Below are positions 13,222 through 19,379 of a stretch of 21,629 nt of DNA, in pieces. This DNA comes from VFZS01 sp964353255. GTDB lineage: Bacteria; Acidobacteriota; Terriglobia; Bryobacterales; Bryobacteraceae. A program made the translations under genes and the position numbers. The stretch covers positions 1 through 21,629 of the forward strand of contig CAYGVJ010000094.1 in assembly GCA_964353255.1 (NCBI GenBank). The letters run 5' to 3'. Under the pieces are notes generated by a model. That model searched no databases and was not told the origin of the DNA. It saw only the letters and a list, made by a program, of their open reading frames with translations. Every line of letters starts with the position of its first letter. The stretch's first letter is position 1.

Positions 13222-15459
13222 ATGCGCAAACGAGCCAGTGGATTCGCGATGTTACTTGCGCCGTGCCTGCTGTTCGCTCCAGGCCGCGCAGCGGCGCAGC
13301 AAACGGAGCTGTTGATCATCACCGCCGATGAGTTCCTCGATGCGGTGCAACCGCTGAAGAACTTCAAAGACGTCACCGGCCGGCCGACGCTGGTGGTCAG
13401 CCTGAGCCAGGTGAAAACGAGCTTCACCGGAGTCGATGATGCCGAGAAGGTGAAGAAATGCATCGCGCACTATGTCCAGTACTCAGGGGTCAAGCACGTG
13501 CTTCTGGTGGGCGGTGTGAACAAGTTCCCCGTCCGCTGGAGGTATTGGGGGCGCTGGCGGCCAAACGACCCGTATTTTCGCGGCGACTGGAAGGTGACCG
13601 GGGGCCAGTACGTGCAATCCAGTACGGACAAAAAACCGTTCGGGGCTTGGGTGGACATCGGCGCCCATGACCGCTACACGATCGAGGTGGATGTGACCCG
13701 TCTGACGGGTGAGGCCCGCATCCTGTTCGCCAACGCGGACATGGCCGACGGCAGATATCGCCTGGAGATCGCCGAGAACGAGTTCCGGCTGCGGCGCTGC
13801 AACGAGGTCCGGGCGACGAACTTCAAGTTTTTCTCGGGCGACAAACACCCCGTAAAGCTGGTACTCGCGCCCAAGAACATCCAGATCTATGTAGACGGCG
13901 TCCTCTACGATTACCTCGATCTGGGCGCGTACACGCTGGTCCGGCCAGGCAGGCTGGGGATCGGCACCGACAGCGGCACGGCTAAGTTCGACAATTTCAA
14001 GGTCACTCTGAGCGATGGCACAGTCGTCGTGGACGAGCACTTCGAGAGCGGCCCACCCAGCGGCTTCACCGACGCGCTCACCGCGGACGAAAGGCACTGG
14101 GCCGTCAGCGAACTCTATTACGCCGACTTGTTCAAGGGCGGCCTGTACCAGTTTGACGACTGGGATGCGAATAAGAACGGCCTCTACGGCGAGATCGAAT
14201 TCAACCTCGCCGGTAGCTGTCCGAACTGTACGATCAACAACGACGACATCGGTTACTCCCCCGAGGTCTCGGTCGGCAGGATTCCAGCTTCGACGGCGGC
14301 CGAAGTGACCGCATACGTCAACAAGGTGGTGGCCTACGAGCTCGCCACCATCCCGGGAACCTGGTTTGAAAAGGCGGCGCTCTTCGAGGGAGCCACGGGC
14401 GACGGCGCCCGCAACGACGCCATTGCCGGCTTTCTGGGCAGCCAGGGCTTCAGCGTCGTGAACCGGCACTGGGAAGACGACTTGAAGAAAAAGTCCGACA
14501 GCGAAAGAAAAGACATCGCGATCGACGCCCTGAACGGCGGCTTCGGCTTCGTCAGCTATCTCGGACACGGCGACTTCAATGCGTGGCAGTGCATGAACTT
14601 CAATTCCACTGATGCCGCCACCCGGCTGGCCAACTCGGGAATGCTTCCGGTCATTTTTGCCGCCGCCTGTTTCACCGGCCGGTTCGCGCCAATCGCCGGG
14701 ACGGAGACCTACACCGATGTCAGCAACGTCGAGCACGCCGGCTCCCAGCAGTGCGAACCGTTTCCCGGGGTCGCGGGTGCGCCCAATCCCCTCCAGGCGA
14801 ACCACGATGTCCCCTGCATCGCCAAGAACCTTCTATTCGCGGGCGGCGCACCGCCGGGGTCAACGGGGGCCATCATCTATCTCGGCGAAGCTCGCGCCGG
14901 CCGGTTCTGGGGGGCTCAGCTCGCGGAGTACTTCTTCAAAGCCTATTCCGATAGCGCGGCCGTGGGCGACATGTGGAAAAGCGCAATCCAGCGGTATTGG
15001 GCCGACAATAATCTCTTTGACAGCCACACTTGGCACTATGGTCCGGAGAAATGGGAAGTTGCGCACATGTTCGACGAGCCGCAGAAATTCGTACTGTTCG
15101 GCGACCCGTCGCTCCGCGCGGGCGGGGCCTTCCGAAACAGAACCTGCGGTCCCCTCTACGACGGCTTGCTCGGACCTGTGGCAGCCTATTCCCGTTACCG
15201 CATCGTCTGTGACAGCGTCGTGCCCGCCGGCCAAAAACTGACGCTCGAGCCGGCTTCCGCCCTCCTGTTTGAGCCCGGGACAAAGATCACGGCGATCGAT
15301 ACTGATCCGAGCAATGGCCTGCACGCCAATGCCTCGGCAGCAGGCGCGATCGGATTATTGACGATCGCACCGGACCCTCAGCTGGCTTCTGTGCTGAGCG
15401 GGATCGCCGTGCGAGGTCAACTGAGGCTTCGAGGAGGAGGCGCTATTAAGTTCTACTGA
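13222..15459 (+). CDS. secreted C25-family (gingipain-like) cysteine peptidase with inserted jelly-roll domain
   Basis: A 745-residue peptidase. The ATG at 13222 is chosen because AAGGG lies 7 nt upstream and the signal peptide MRKRASGFAMLLAPCLLF begins there; a GTG at 13207 overlaps the previous stop. The gingipain-like fold starts at TELLIITADEFLDAV. The catalytic His449 (YLGHGDFNAW) and Cys483 (FAAACFTGRF) are 34 residues apart, as expected for C25. FDDWDANKNGLYGE is an EF-hand-like calcium loop, and FVLFGDPSLR closes the domain. Residues about 120-278 are an inserted LamG/ConA-like beta domain (GRYRLEIAENEF, IQIYVDGVLYDYLDLG) splitting the usual core. The last about 110 residues look like beta strands (QKLTLEPASALLFEPGTKI). 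No type IX or PEP-CTERM sorting tail is visible. Confidence 0.9.
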   Translation: MRKRASGFAMLLAPCLLFAPGRAAAQQTELLIITADEFLDAVQPLKNFKDVTGRPTLVVSLSQVKTSFTGVDDAEKVKKCIAHYVQYSGVKHVLLVGGVNKFPVRWRYWGRWRPNDPYFRGDWKVTGGQYVQSSTDKKPFGAWVDIGAHDRYTIEVDVTRLTGEARILFANADMADGRYRLEIAENEFRLRRCNEVRATNFKFFSGDKHPVKLVLAPKNIQIYVDGVLYDYLDLGAYTLVRPGRLGIGTDSGTAKFDNFKVTLSDGTVVVDEHFESGPPSGFTDALTADERHWAVSELYYADLFKGGLYQFDDWDANKNGLYGEIEFNLAGSCPNCTINNDDIGYSPEVSVGRIPASTAAEVTAYVNKVVAYELATIPGTWFEKAALFEGATGDGARNDAIAGFLGSQGFSVVNRHWEDDLKKKSDSERKDIAIDALNGGFGFVSYLGHGDFNAWQCMNFNSTDAATRLANSGMLPVIFAAACFTGRFAPIAGTETYTDVSNVEHAGSQQCEPFPGVAGAPNPLQANHDVPCIAKNLLFAGGAPPGSTGAIIYLGEARAGRFWGAQLAEYFFKAYSDSAAVGDMWKSAIQRYWADNNLFDSHTWHYGPEKWEVAHMFDEPQKFVLFGDPSLRAGGAFRNRTCGPLYDGLLGPVAAYSRYRIVCDSVVPAGQKLTLEPASALLFEPGTKITAIDTDPSNGLHANASAAGAIGLLTIAPDPQLASVLSGIAVRGQLRLRGGGAIKFY

Positions 15460-15465
15460 GGCAGT

Positions 15466-15493
15466 GCTGTCACGGTAGCCGTGAAGCTACAGC
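15466..15493 (+). terminator. stem-loop after the C25 peptidase gene
   Basis: CACGG-TAG-CCGTG (15471-15483) is flanked by GCTGT and ACAGC, 6 bp after the stop codon. There is no T-run, so it may be an mRNA 3' stabiliser rather than an intrinsic terminator. Confidence 0.35.
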
Positions 15494-15699
15494 GGGTGTT
15501 GGGAACTAGGTTACTCAGACAGATCACTTGGGCGTTCATGCGGACTTGTGCCGCTCTTGATCCTGAACCCCCGAAACGTGTTTGGAGAAATAGATCCTGG
15601 CTTGTCGCCCAGCGTTTACCGACCGGGGACGGATGACGGCCCATCCGGAAGTTGGGCTCAGATTGCTGGAGTTAACGCCTTCGCCGGTCGGGTTGTCTG

Positions 15700-15834
15700 G
15701 AAGTCCGCTTGTGGGAAACAGGCGAAGTAGACCAACATCCAGAACTCAGTGTTGCGATCGGCCAGGAGTGGCGTCGCTCAACCTCCCGCCAGCTCGCCTC
15801 CGCCCTTCGGCTGGACTTGGCAGTTTATGAGGCC
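15700..15834. repeat. dispersed repeat C, copy 1
   Basis: A block of about 135 bp that recurs in the same orientation at 17095-17230. The best-kept part is GCTCGCCTCCGCCCTTCGG (15792-15810) and the TTGCGATCGGCC stretch. The DNA before it (15494-15699) holds no gene I can support. Confidence 0.8.
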
Positions 15835-15874
15835 CGTGTTTGAACACTTGAAGACCTGCCCACCGGGCCATCCG

Positions 15875-15932
15875 TGGCACAGGCGTTCAGCCTGTGCAGG
15901 ACTCTCTCAGCAACCTCTGAGCGCCTGTGCCA
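15875..15932. repeat. nested inverted repeat next to repeat A
   Basis: TGGCACAGGCG (15875-15885) and CGCCTGTGCCA (15922-15932) are a perfect 11-bp inverted pair. Inside, GCACAGGC-GTTCA-GCCTGTGC (15877-15897) is an alternative 8-bp hairpin using the same left arm, so two folds compete. Confidence 0.75.
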
Positions 15933-16075
15933 GGGTTTCTGATCAGACCCCGCCATCCCAGAAATGTCCAAACATGGGCCTGGCGACCCCCCAGCGATTC
16001 GGGATGCCGACGACATTCCCCAACGGGTAACTCTGCCTCGGGCCCCTTTGTGTCCCAGAACGCCGCTTCGGGCCA
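15925..16075. repeat. dispersed repeats A and B, copy 2 (fused)
   Basis: Repeat A (15925-15973) runs directly into repeat B (15972-16075). In the first copy 237 bp separate them. Several frames are open on the minus strand through B, but the differences between copies fall on amino-acid-changing positions as often as on silent ones, so it is unlikely to be coding. Confidence 0.85.
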
Positions 16076-16167
16076 CTTCCTGTGTGGGCGACGAGGTGCT
16101 GCGTACGCCCGGTGAAGCCAGCTTTTCTCTTTGTCGTCTCCCTTCTAACGAATTCGAGGGATCTCGC

Positions 16168-16205
16168 CACGCATCCTGCGTGTGACCTTTGACCTTTGGT
16201 ACAAT
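16168..16205 (+). promoter_or_regulatory. promoter region of the RX4H gene
   Basis: The hairpin CACGCA-TCC-TGCGTG (16168-16182) is followed by a tandem GACCTTT GACCTTT (16184-16197) and an extended -10, TGG-TACAAT (16197-16205). The GTG start lies 8 nt after the -10, so the transcript should be nearly leaderless. The tandem repeat could be an operator; no -35 is seen. Confidence 0.5.
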
Positions 16206-16213
16206 CGCCTTCG

Positions 16214-17035
16214 GTGGATTCCAGCGACATTGGCGGCACTGCTTCGGTGTCACCCGCGAAGAACGCCCCGCCTTCCTCTGAGGCTACTCGTGATCTTCTC
16301 AAGGGTGAGCTCAAGCGCCGTGTTCAATGGCTGTCGAATGACTGTTCTACGTTCTGGCGGGTTCGACTCGAGGCGACGGAGTGGTACAACGAGAACGTAT
16401 GGACGGACTCCCAACCGTCAGGATTGGGAGGCGGGAACTTCGTCATGGCGCTTGCGATGCTGTCCGCGTGCAACTTTCTCGCAAAGGCCCATTCGTTCCT
16501 CGCCAAGCCTGACGCTTTCGTGACAGCAGGCGATCGGGCGAGGGTAAAGGGAGCCAAGGCCACCGTAAAGCAACAGTGTCCTGAATTGAAGTCTTTGTTC
16601 AAGAGCGGTAGCACCGACTGGAAACTACCTAAAGTTTGGTCGTGTAATGAAACGGAGGCATTCGGGCGGCTCATCGAGGCTCTTCACCGAGATGGAATCG
16701 ATCTTGGACTTCCCCCCTCTGAGGCGGAGGCTGTTTGGGACCGCTTCAGAAACAAGCTGGCTCATATGGCCCATCCGCAGGGCGTCGTAGAAGTTAGCGC
16801 TGCGAACGAAGGAAAGCCGCTGAAGGACCCAAGGGGTGCTATCCAGAAAGGCGTTCCGGCGTTCAGGCTGAGGGATGGACGGTGGGTCTGTAACGCAGAT
16901 CGGTTGAGTCTCGACGTTCTCGCGATTGCCGACTGGCTGTGCAAGGAGCTCGATGGCTGCGACGAACACCGAATCAGAGGCCTAGCGGAGTGGATGCGTG
17001 AGGACACGGATCTAACGCCGTCTCAAAGACCCTGA
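16214..17035 (+). CDS. hypothetical protein with HEPN-like RX4H motif
   Basis: A 273-residue protein that I do not recognise. It is mostly helical by composition, with no signal peptide or membrane segment. Near the C-terminal third is WDRFRNKLAHMAHP, in which Arg179 and His184 make an R-N-x3-H pattern as in the RNase site of HEPN domains; residues before it (AFGRLIEALHRDGIDLGLP) could be the preceding helix. HEPN proteins are often toxins or defence RNases, but one motif is weak proof. The GTG at 16214 fits the promoter position; a TTG at 16196 would add six residues and overlap the -10. Third-position GC appears lower than in neighbouring genes, and two copies of repeat C bracket it, suggesting acquired DNA. 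Confidence 0.7.
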   Translation: MDSSDIGGTASVSPAKNAPPSSEATRDLLKGELKRRVQWLSNDCSTFWRVRLEATEWYNENVWTDSQPSGLGGGNFVMALAMLSACNFLAKAHSFLAKPDAFVTAGDRARVKGAKATVKQQCPELKSLFKSGSTDWKLPKVWSCNETEAFGRLIEALHRDGIDLGLPPSEAEAVWDRFRNKLAHMAHPQGVVEVSAANEGKPLKDPRGAIQKGVPAFRLRDGRWVCNADRLSLDVLAIADWLCKELDGCDEHRIRGLAEWMREDTDLTPSQRP

Positions 17036-17094
17036 CGGCCACAACCAGTAGGATACCTACGCAGGATTTCGGGCCGTGTCCAGCGCGCGGTCCC

Positions 17095-17230
17095 GAAGTC
17101 CCGTTGCGGGAACCACGCCAAGCCGGCCAATACCCAAAGCTCTTTGTTGCGATCGGCCGGGAATACCGCCGCTCGACCTCCCCCCGAGCTCGCCTCCGCC
17201 CTTCGGCTGGACATTGCAGTCTATGAGGCC
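17095..17230. repeat. dispersed repeat C, copy 2
   Basis: Second copy of the 15700-15834 repeat, same orientation, with one short indel. It starts 60 bp after the stop of the RX4H gene, so the gene and copy 2 of A/B sit between two direct repeats. Confidence 0.8.
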
Positions 17231-17255
17231 GGTTCCAGTCCCATACGCGCTAACT
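17229..17255. repeat. left boundary repeat of the IS region
   Basis: CCGGTTCCAGTCCC (17229-17242) recurs in direct orientation at 18854-18867. GCGCTAACT (17247-17255) recurs inverted as AGTTAGCGC at 18842-18850. Together they bracket the hairpins and the insertion sequence. Confidence 0.6.
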
Positions 17256-17285
17256 TAGAGGCAGGTGTTGGGCATGGGCCGTGGC

Positions 17286-17357
17286 GCGCGCACTCTTGCG
17301 TGCCGCCTCGGCACTTCCGCTTGCGGATCCGTTGCCGGACGTGCCGAGGCTGTTTTT
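17286..17357 (+). terminator. hairpin group with terminator-like end
   Basis: GCCTCGGCAC (17305-17314) and GTGCCGAGGC (17341-17350) form a perfect 10-bp stem followed by TGTTTTT, as in an intrinsic terminator. The right half of the left arm can instead pair as GTGCCG-CCT-CGGCAC (17300-17314). Two further hairpins lie at 17286-17303 and 17316-17327. It may end transcription from the RX4H gene, or shield it from the insertion sequence. Confidence 0.4.
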
Positions 17358-17372
17358 CGCCAGTTTCGCGAT

Positions 17373-17444
17373 GCATCGACAGGAGTGTCTGTCCATACCG
17401 AAACATGGTGAACACTGTGTACCGAGCACATCGTAAACACTTTT
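17373..17444. repeat. left terminal inverted repeat of the IS
   Basis: Outer 11-bp block, then two tandem related motifs, ATACCGAAACATGGTGAACAC (one base longer than the usual match, from 17396) written here only by its core TACCGAAACATGGTGAACAC, and GTACCGAGCACATCGTAAAC (from 17419). They are probable transposase binding sites. Confidence 0.7.
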
Positions 17445-17447
17445 TGT

Positions 17448-17504
17448 GTGTTTTGGCGCTGACGGAAGGAGCCCGTAGGGCGACTGGAGTCAGCGCCAAA
17501 ACAC
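17448..17504. terminator. 16-bp perfect stem at the transposase 3' end
   Basis: GTGTTTTGGCGCTGAC (17448-17463) and its exact complement (17489-17504) enclose a 25-nt loop with an inner GCCC-GTA-GGGC hairpin. It lies 17 bp past the transposase stop, and AAAA/TTTT arms make it a good bidirectional terminator, protecting the IS from outside transcription. Confidence 0.7.
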
Positions 17505-17521
17505 CGTGGCCCAGCCGACTG

Positions 17522-18715
17522 TCACCCCTTGGGCGCATCCTGCGGCTCCTCCGATGGCTGTCGCTCGGGACGGCGAATTGCCAGTTTCTCTGAGTCTAGA
17601 ACGCCTATCTCATAAAAGCTGAACCACACCCGCCAGTGCTGGTCCTCGATCTGCTCAAGCCCCACCGGCTCCCCTTCCAGCGCGTGCGCCACGAACACCC
17701 TCTCCGCCGACCAGCGGATCTGGCCACCGTTCGAGACTCGGCGCACTTCCCAATCCGCGGGGTATTCCACCTCCCGCAAGCGCCCTGGATACGATCGCTC
17801 CGAAGGCTGGTAGTACAGGGCCGGCGGCTGCTGGCCCAACGCTTCATGCGGACGCTCCTCGTTGTACACCCGGCGAAACTGATCGAAGCGCTCTTGTTGG
17901 GCGCGCCGACTGGAGGCCGGCGGGGAAGCCGTCTCCTGTTTCAGAGTCCGGTGCATCCGCTCATGCCGCCCGTTTTGTTCCGGCCGGCCGGGTTCGATGT
18001 GCTCAGGCACGATGCCCAGCTTGATGAACCACACCGACAGCCCGGTTAACCCGCTCTCCCCGTTGCTGCCGAAAGGAGCTCCGTTATCCGTCCGCATTCG
18101 CCCTGGCAATCCATACTCTCGAAACGCCGCCTCGAACACCGGCTTGGTGTGCAGGTAGTCAGCCGCCTTCAGCGCCTGACAGCGCAGCAAGTACCGGCTG
18201 TAGCCGTCGGAGATCGTCAGCGGATCGATCCGCGTGCCATCCCCGGTCCGAAACCAGCCCTTGTAATCCGCGGACCAGACCGCGTTCGGAGCCCCCGCGT
18301 GAGCTAAGGGCTCGCTGGCTCGTCGGCTCCTGCGCCGTCGCTTCCGCGCCACCGTCAAGCCGTTGCGCTTCAGGATCGCTCCGATGGTGCTCTCCGCCGG
18401 TAGGCTCTGGGCGGCCTGATCCCACTCCAGCCGGGCGCGGATCTTGGGCGCACCCCAGGTCGGGTGCTTCTCCCGCACCCCGATCACCAGATCTTCCATC
18501 TCTGGCGAAACGGCATTCGGGTGCCGGTGCGGCGCTCGCGACCGATCCCGCAGGGCCTCCAGGCCTCCGCCCTGGAACCTGCCGAGCCACTTGTAGCCGG
18601 TCGCTCTGGTCACTCCATAAAAGCGGCACAGCTCGGCCATGTTCCAGTCCCCGCTCCCCCAGTCCTCAACGAACCGAAATCTCTCTTCCATGACACCGCG
18701 CGCTTTCCAGGGCAT
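17522..18715 (-). CDS. IS481-type DDE transposase
   Basis: A 397-residue transposase of the rve integrase-core type. An N-terminal helix-turn-helix (WNMAELCRFYGVTRATGYKW, 24-43) binds the ends. The catalytic triad is Asp150 (WSADYKGWF), Asp210 (MRTDNGAPF) and Glu246 (GRPEQNGRHERMHR), an exact D-59-D-35-E spacing, so it looks active. The C-terminal part (RVYNEERPHEALGQQPPALY) is typical of the family. The frame is intact. I chose the ATG at 18715 because the family start MPWKARGVMEER begins there; a GTG at 18742 inside the inverted repeat would add nine residues. Confidence 0.92.
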   Translation of the reverse strand: MPWKARGVMEERFRFVEDWGSGDWNMAELCRFYGVTRATGYKWLGRFQGGGLEALRDRSRAPHRHPNAVSPEMEDLVIGVREKHPTWGAPKIRARLEWDQAAQSLPAESTIGAILKRNGLTVARKRRRRSRRASEPLAHAGAPNAVWSADYKGWFRTGDGTRIDPLTISDGYSRYLLRCQALKAADYLHTKPVFEAAFREYGLPGRMRTDNGAPFGSNGESGLTGLSVWFIKLGIVPEHIEPGRPEQNGRHERMHRTLKQETASPPASSRRAQQERFDQFRRVYNEERPHEALGQQPPALYYQPSERSYPGRLREVEYPADWEVRRVSNGGQIRWSAERVFVAHALEGEPVGLEQIEDQHWRVWFSFYEIGVLDSEKLAIRRPERQPSEEPQDAPKG

Positions 18716-18730
18716 AAAACATAATGCCCC

Positions 18731-18795
18731 AAAAGTGTTCACGATGTGCTCGGTACCATCTGTACATCATGTGCCCGGTACATACCTGTCGATGC
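18731..18795. repeat. right terminal inverted repeat of the IS
   Basis: Mirror of 17373-17444: inner block 18731-18756, a related motif 18757-18781, and the outer CCTGTCGATGC (18785-18795). Confidence 0.7.
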
Positions 18796-18841
18796 GGCAG
18801 ACTGAGAGTCCGCGCCACGTCGTGTTCGCGCCCGGGGCTTG

Positions 18842-18867
18842 AGTTAGCGCCCACCGGTTCCAGTCCC
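18842..18867. repeat. right boundary repeat of the IS region
   Basis: AGTTAGCGC (18842-18850) and CCGGTTCCAGTCCC (18854-18867), partners of the left boundary repeat at 17229-17255. The DNA between here and 18945 is pyrimidine-rich and holds no gene I recognise. Confidence 0.6.
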
Positions 18868-18945
18868 CAACCCTAGATCTTTGTTTCCCCCTTCCCCCTC
18901 AACACCTTGCCTCCGCCATCCCCTTCTGGTCCTCTTCGCCCGTCG

Positions 18946-19021
18946 TACAATGCCAGCGGCAGGACCCATGGATGTCACGGCCACCACAATCCGAATCCCC
19001 GCGCCCGGCGGCGAACTCCAG
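18946..19021 (+). pseudogene. 5' stub of a dienelactone-hydrolase-like gene
   Basis: TACAAT (18946-18951), an SD-like CAGGA and an ATG at 18968 open a frame MDVTATTIRIPAPGGEL, which resembles the start of dienelactone hydrolase family proteins (TIxIPxPxGEL). After about 18 codons the similarity stops and the frame runs into unrelated DNA and then antisense through the next relic. It keeps a promoter and start but no catalytic domain. The family call rests on a short stretch. Confidence 0.4.
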
Positions 19022-19063
19022 CGGAATCAGTGGGATGGAAAAAAATTACGAAACGAAGCCAAC

Positions 19064-19195
19064 TCACACCTCCACCGCCACCACCTCGTGGTAGAGGATG
19101 GAGGGGACGGTGAGGGTGACGTAGCCAGCGGCCCCTTCGACGCGCGGGGTCTGGCCGCTCACCAGCAGTTGTACCTTCTTGGCCCGCGCGGCCTG
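19064..19195 (-). pseudogene. 3' stub of a glycosidase-like gene
   Basis: The last 40 codons and TGA stop of a gene, matching the gene end at 20559 at 33 of 40 residues (RAKKVQLLV, TPRVE, LTVPSILYHEVVAVEV). Upstream the similarity fades within a few codons and no plausible protein continues, so only the C-terminus remains. It is a diverged paralogue, not a recent duplicate. Confidence 0.75.
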
Positions 19196-19326
19196 GGGCA
19201 CCAGCGCGCCCGCTGGCCGGGTCGCCGGAGCCGTAGTGCTGGGAGCGGGCCGCTGACGGTGAGCATACCGGAAAGCCAAAGCAAATGGCGAACGGAAAAG
19301 CGTCGCCACAGCAGTAGAGATCACGG

Positions 19327-19355
19327 TTGACATGCTCCCGGCACTGTGGGACACT
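19327..19355 (+). promoter_or_regulatory. possible promoter of the PEP-CTERM gene
   Basis: A consensus TTGACA (19327-19332) with GACACT 17 bp further (19350-19355) as a poor -10. GGAGG (19367-19371) lies 8 nt before the ATG and fixes the start. Confidence 0.4.
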
Positions 19356-19379
19356 GATCACCAGTCGGAGGTCTGCACG

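Larger units (their letters stand above)
17373..18795 (-). mobile_element. IS481-family-like insertion sequence
   Basis: About 1.42 kb with one transposase gene and long terminal inverted repeats. The outermost 11 bp (GCATCGACAGG, 17373-17383 and inverted 18785-18795) are identical. A 26-bp inner block (17419-17444 and inverted 18731-18756) matches at 25 positions. Between them each end holds a second, diverged copy of the inner motif. The exact outer ends and a target duplication could not be fixed by eye. Confidence 0.8.

Noticed and set aside
13483..14805. 440-codon minus-strand frame under the C25 peptidase gene
   Set aside because: It is antisense to the catalytic domain and Val/Gly/Asp-rich as expected from the reverse strand of a high-GC gene.
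15453..15644. Minus-strand frame ending NLVPNTRCSFTATVTALPQ
   Set aside because: It looks faintly like the end of a secreted beta-rich protein, but has no start signal and overlaps the peptidase stop; too short to call even as a relic.
15825..16314. Minus-strand frames through repeat B
   Set aside because: Differences between the two copies of B are not concentrated in silent positions, so coding is unlikely.
17229..17350. Possible integron attC site (GCTAAC and GTTGGGC)
   Set aside because: The motifs are only about 20 bp apart and do not fit the RYYYAAC/GTTRRRY layout with the paired inner boxes; no integrase is present.
18881..19330. 149-codon plus-strand frame across the two gene stubs
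   Set aside because: Only its middle start (18968-19021) resembles a real gene; the rest is antisense to the glycosidase relic.
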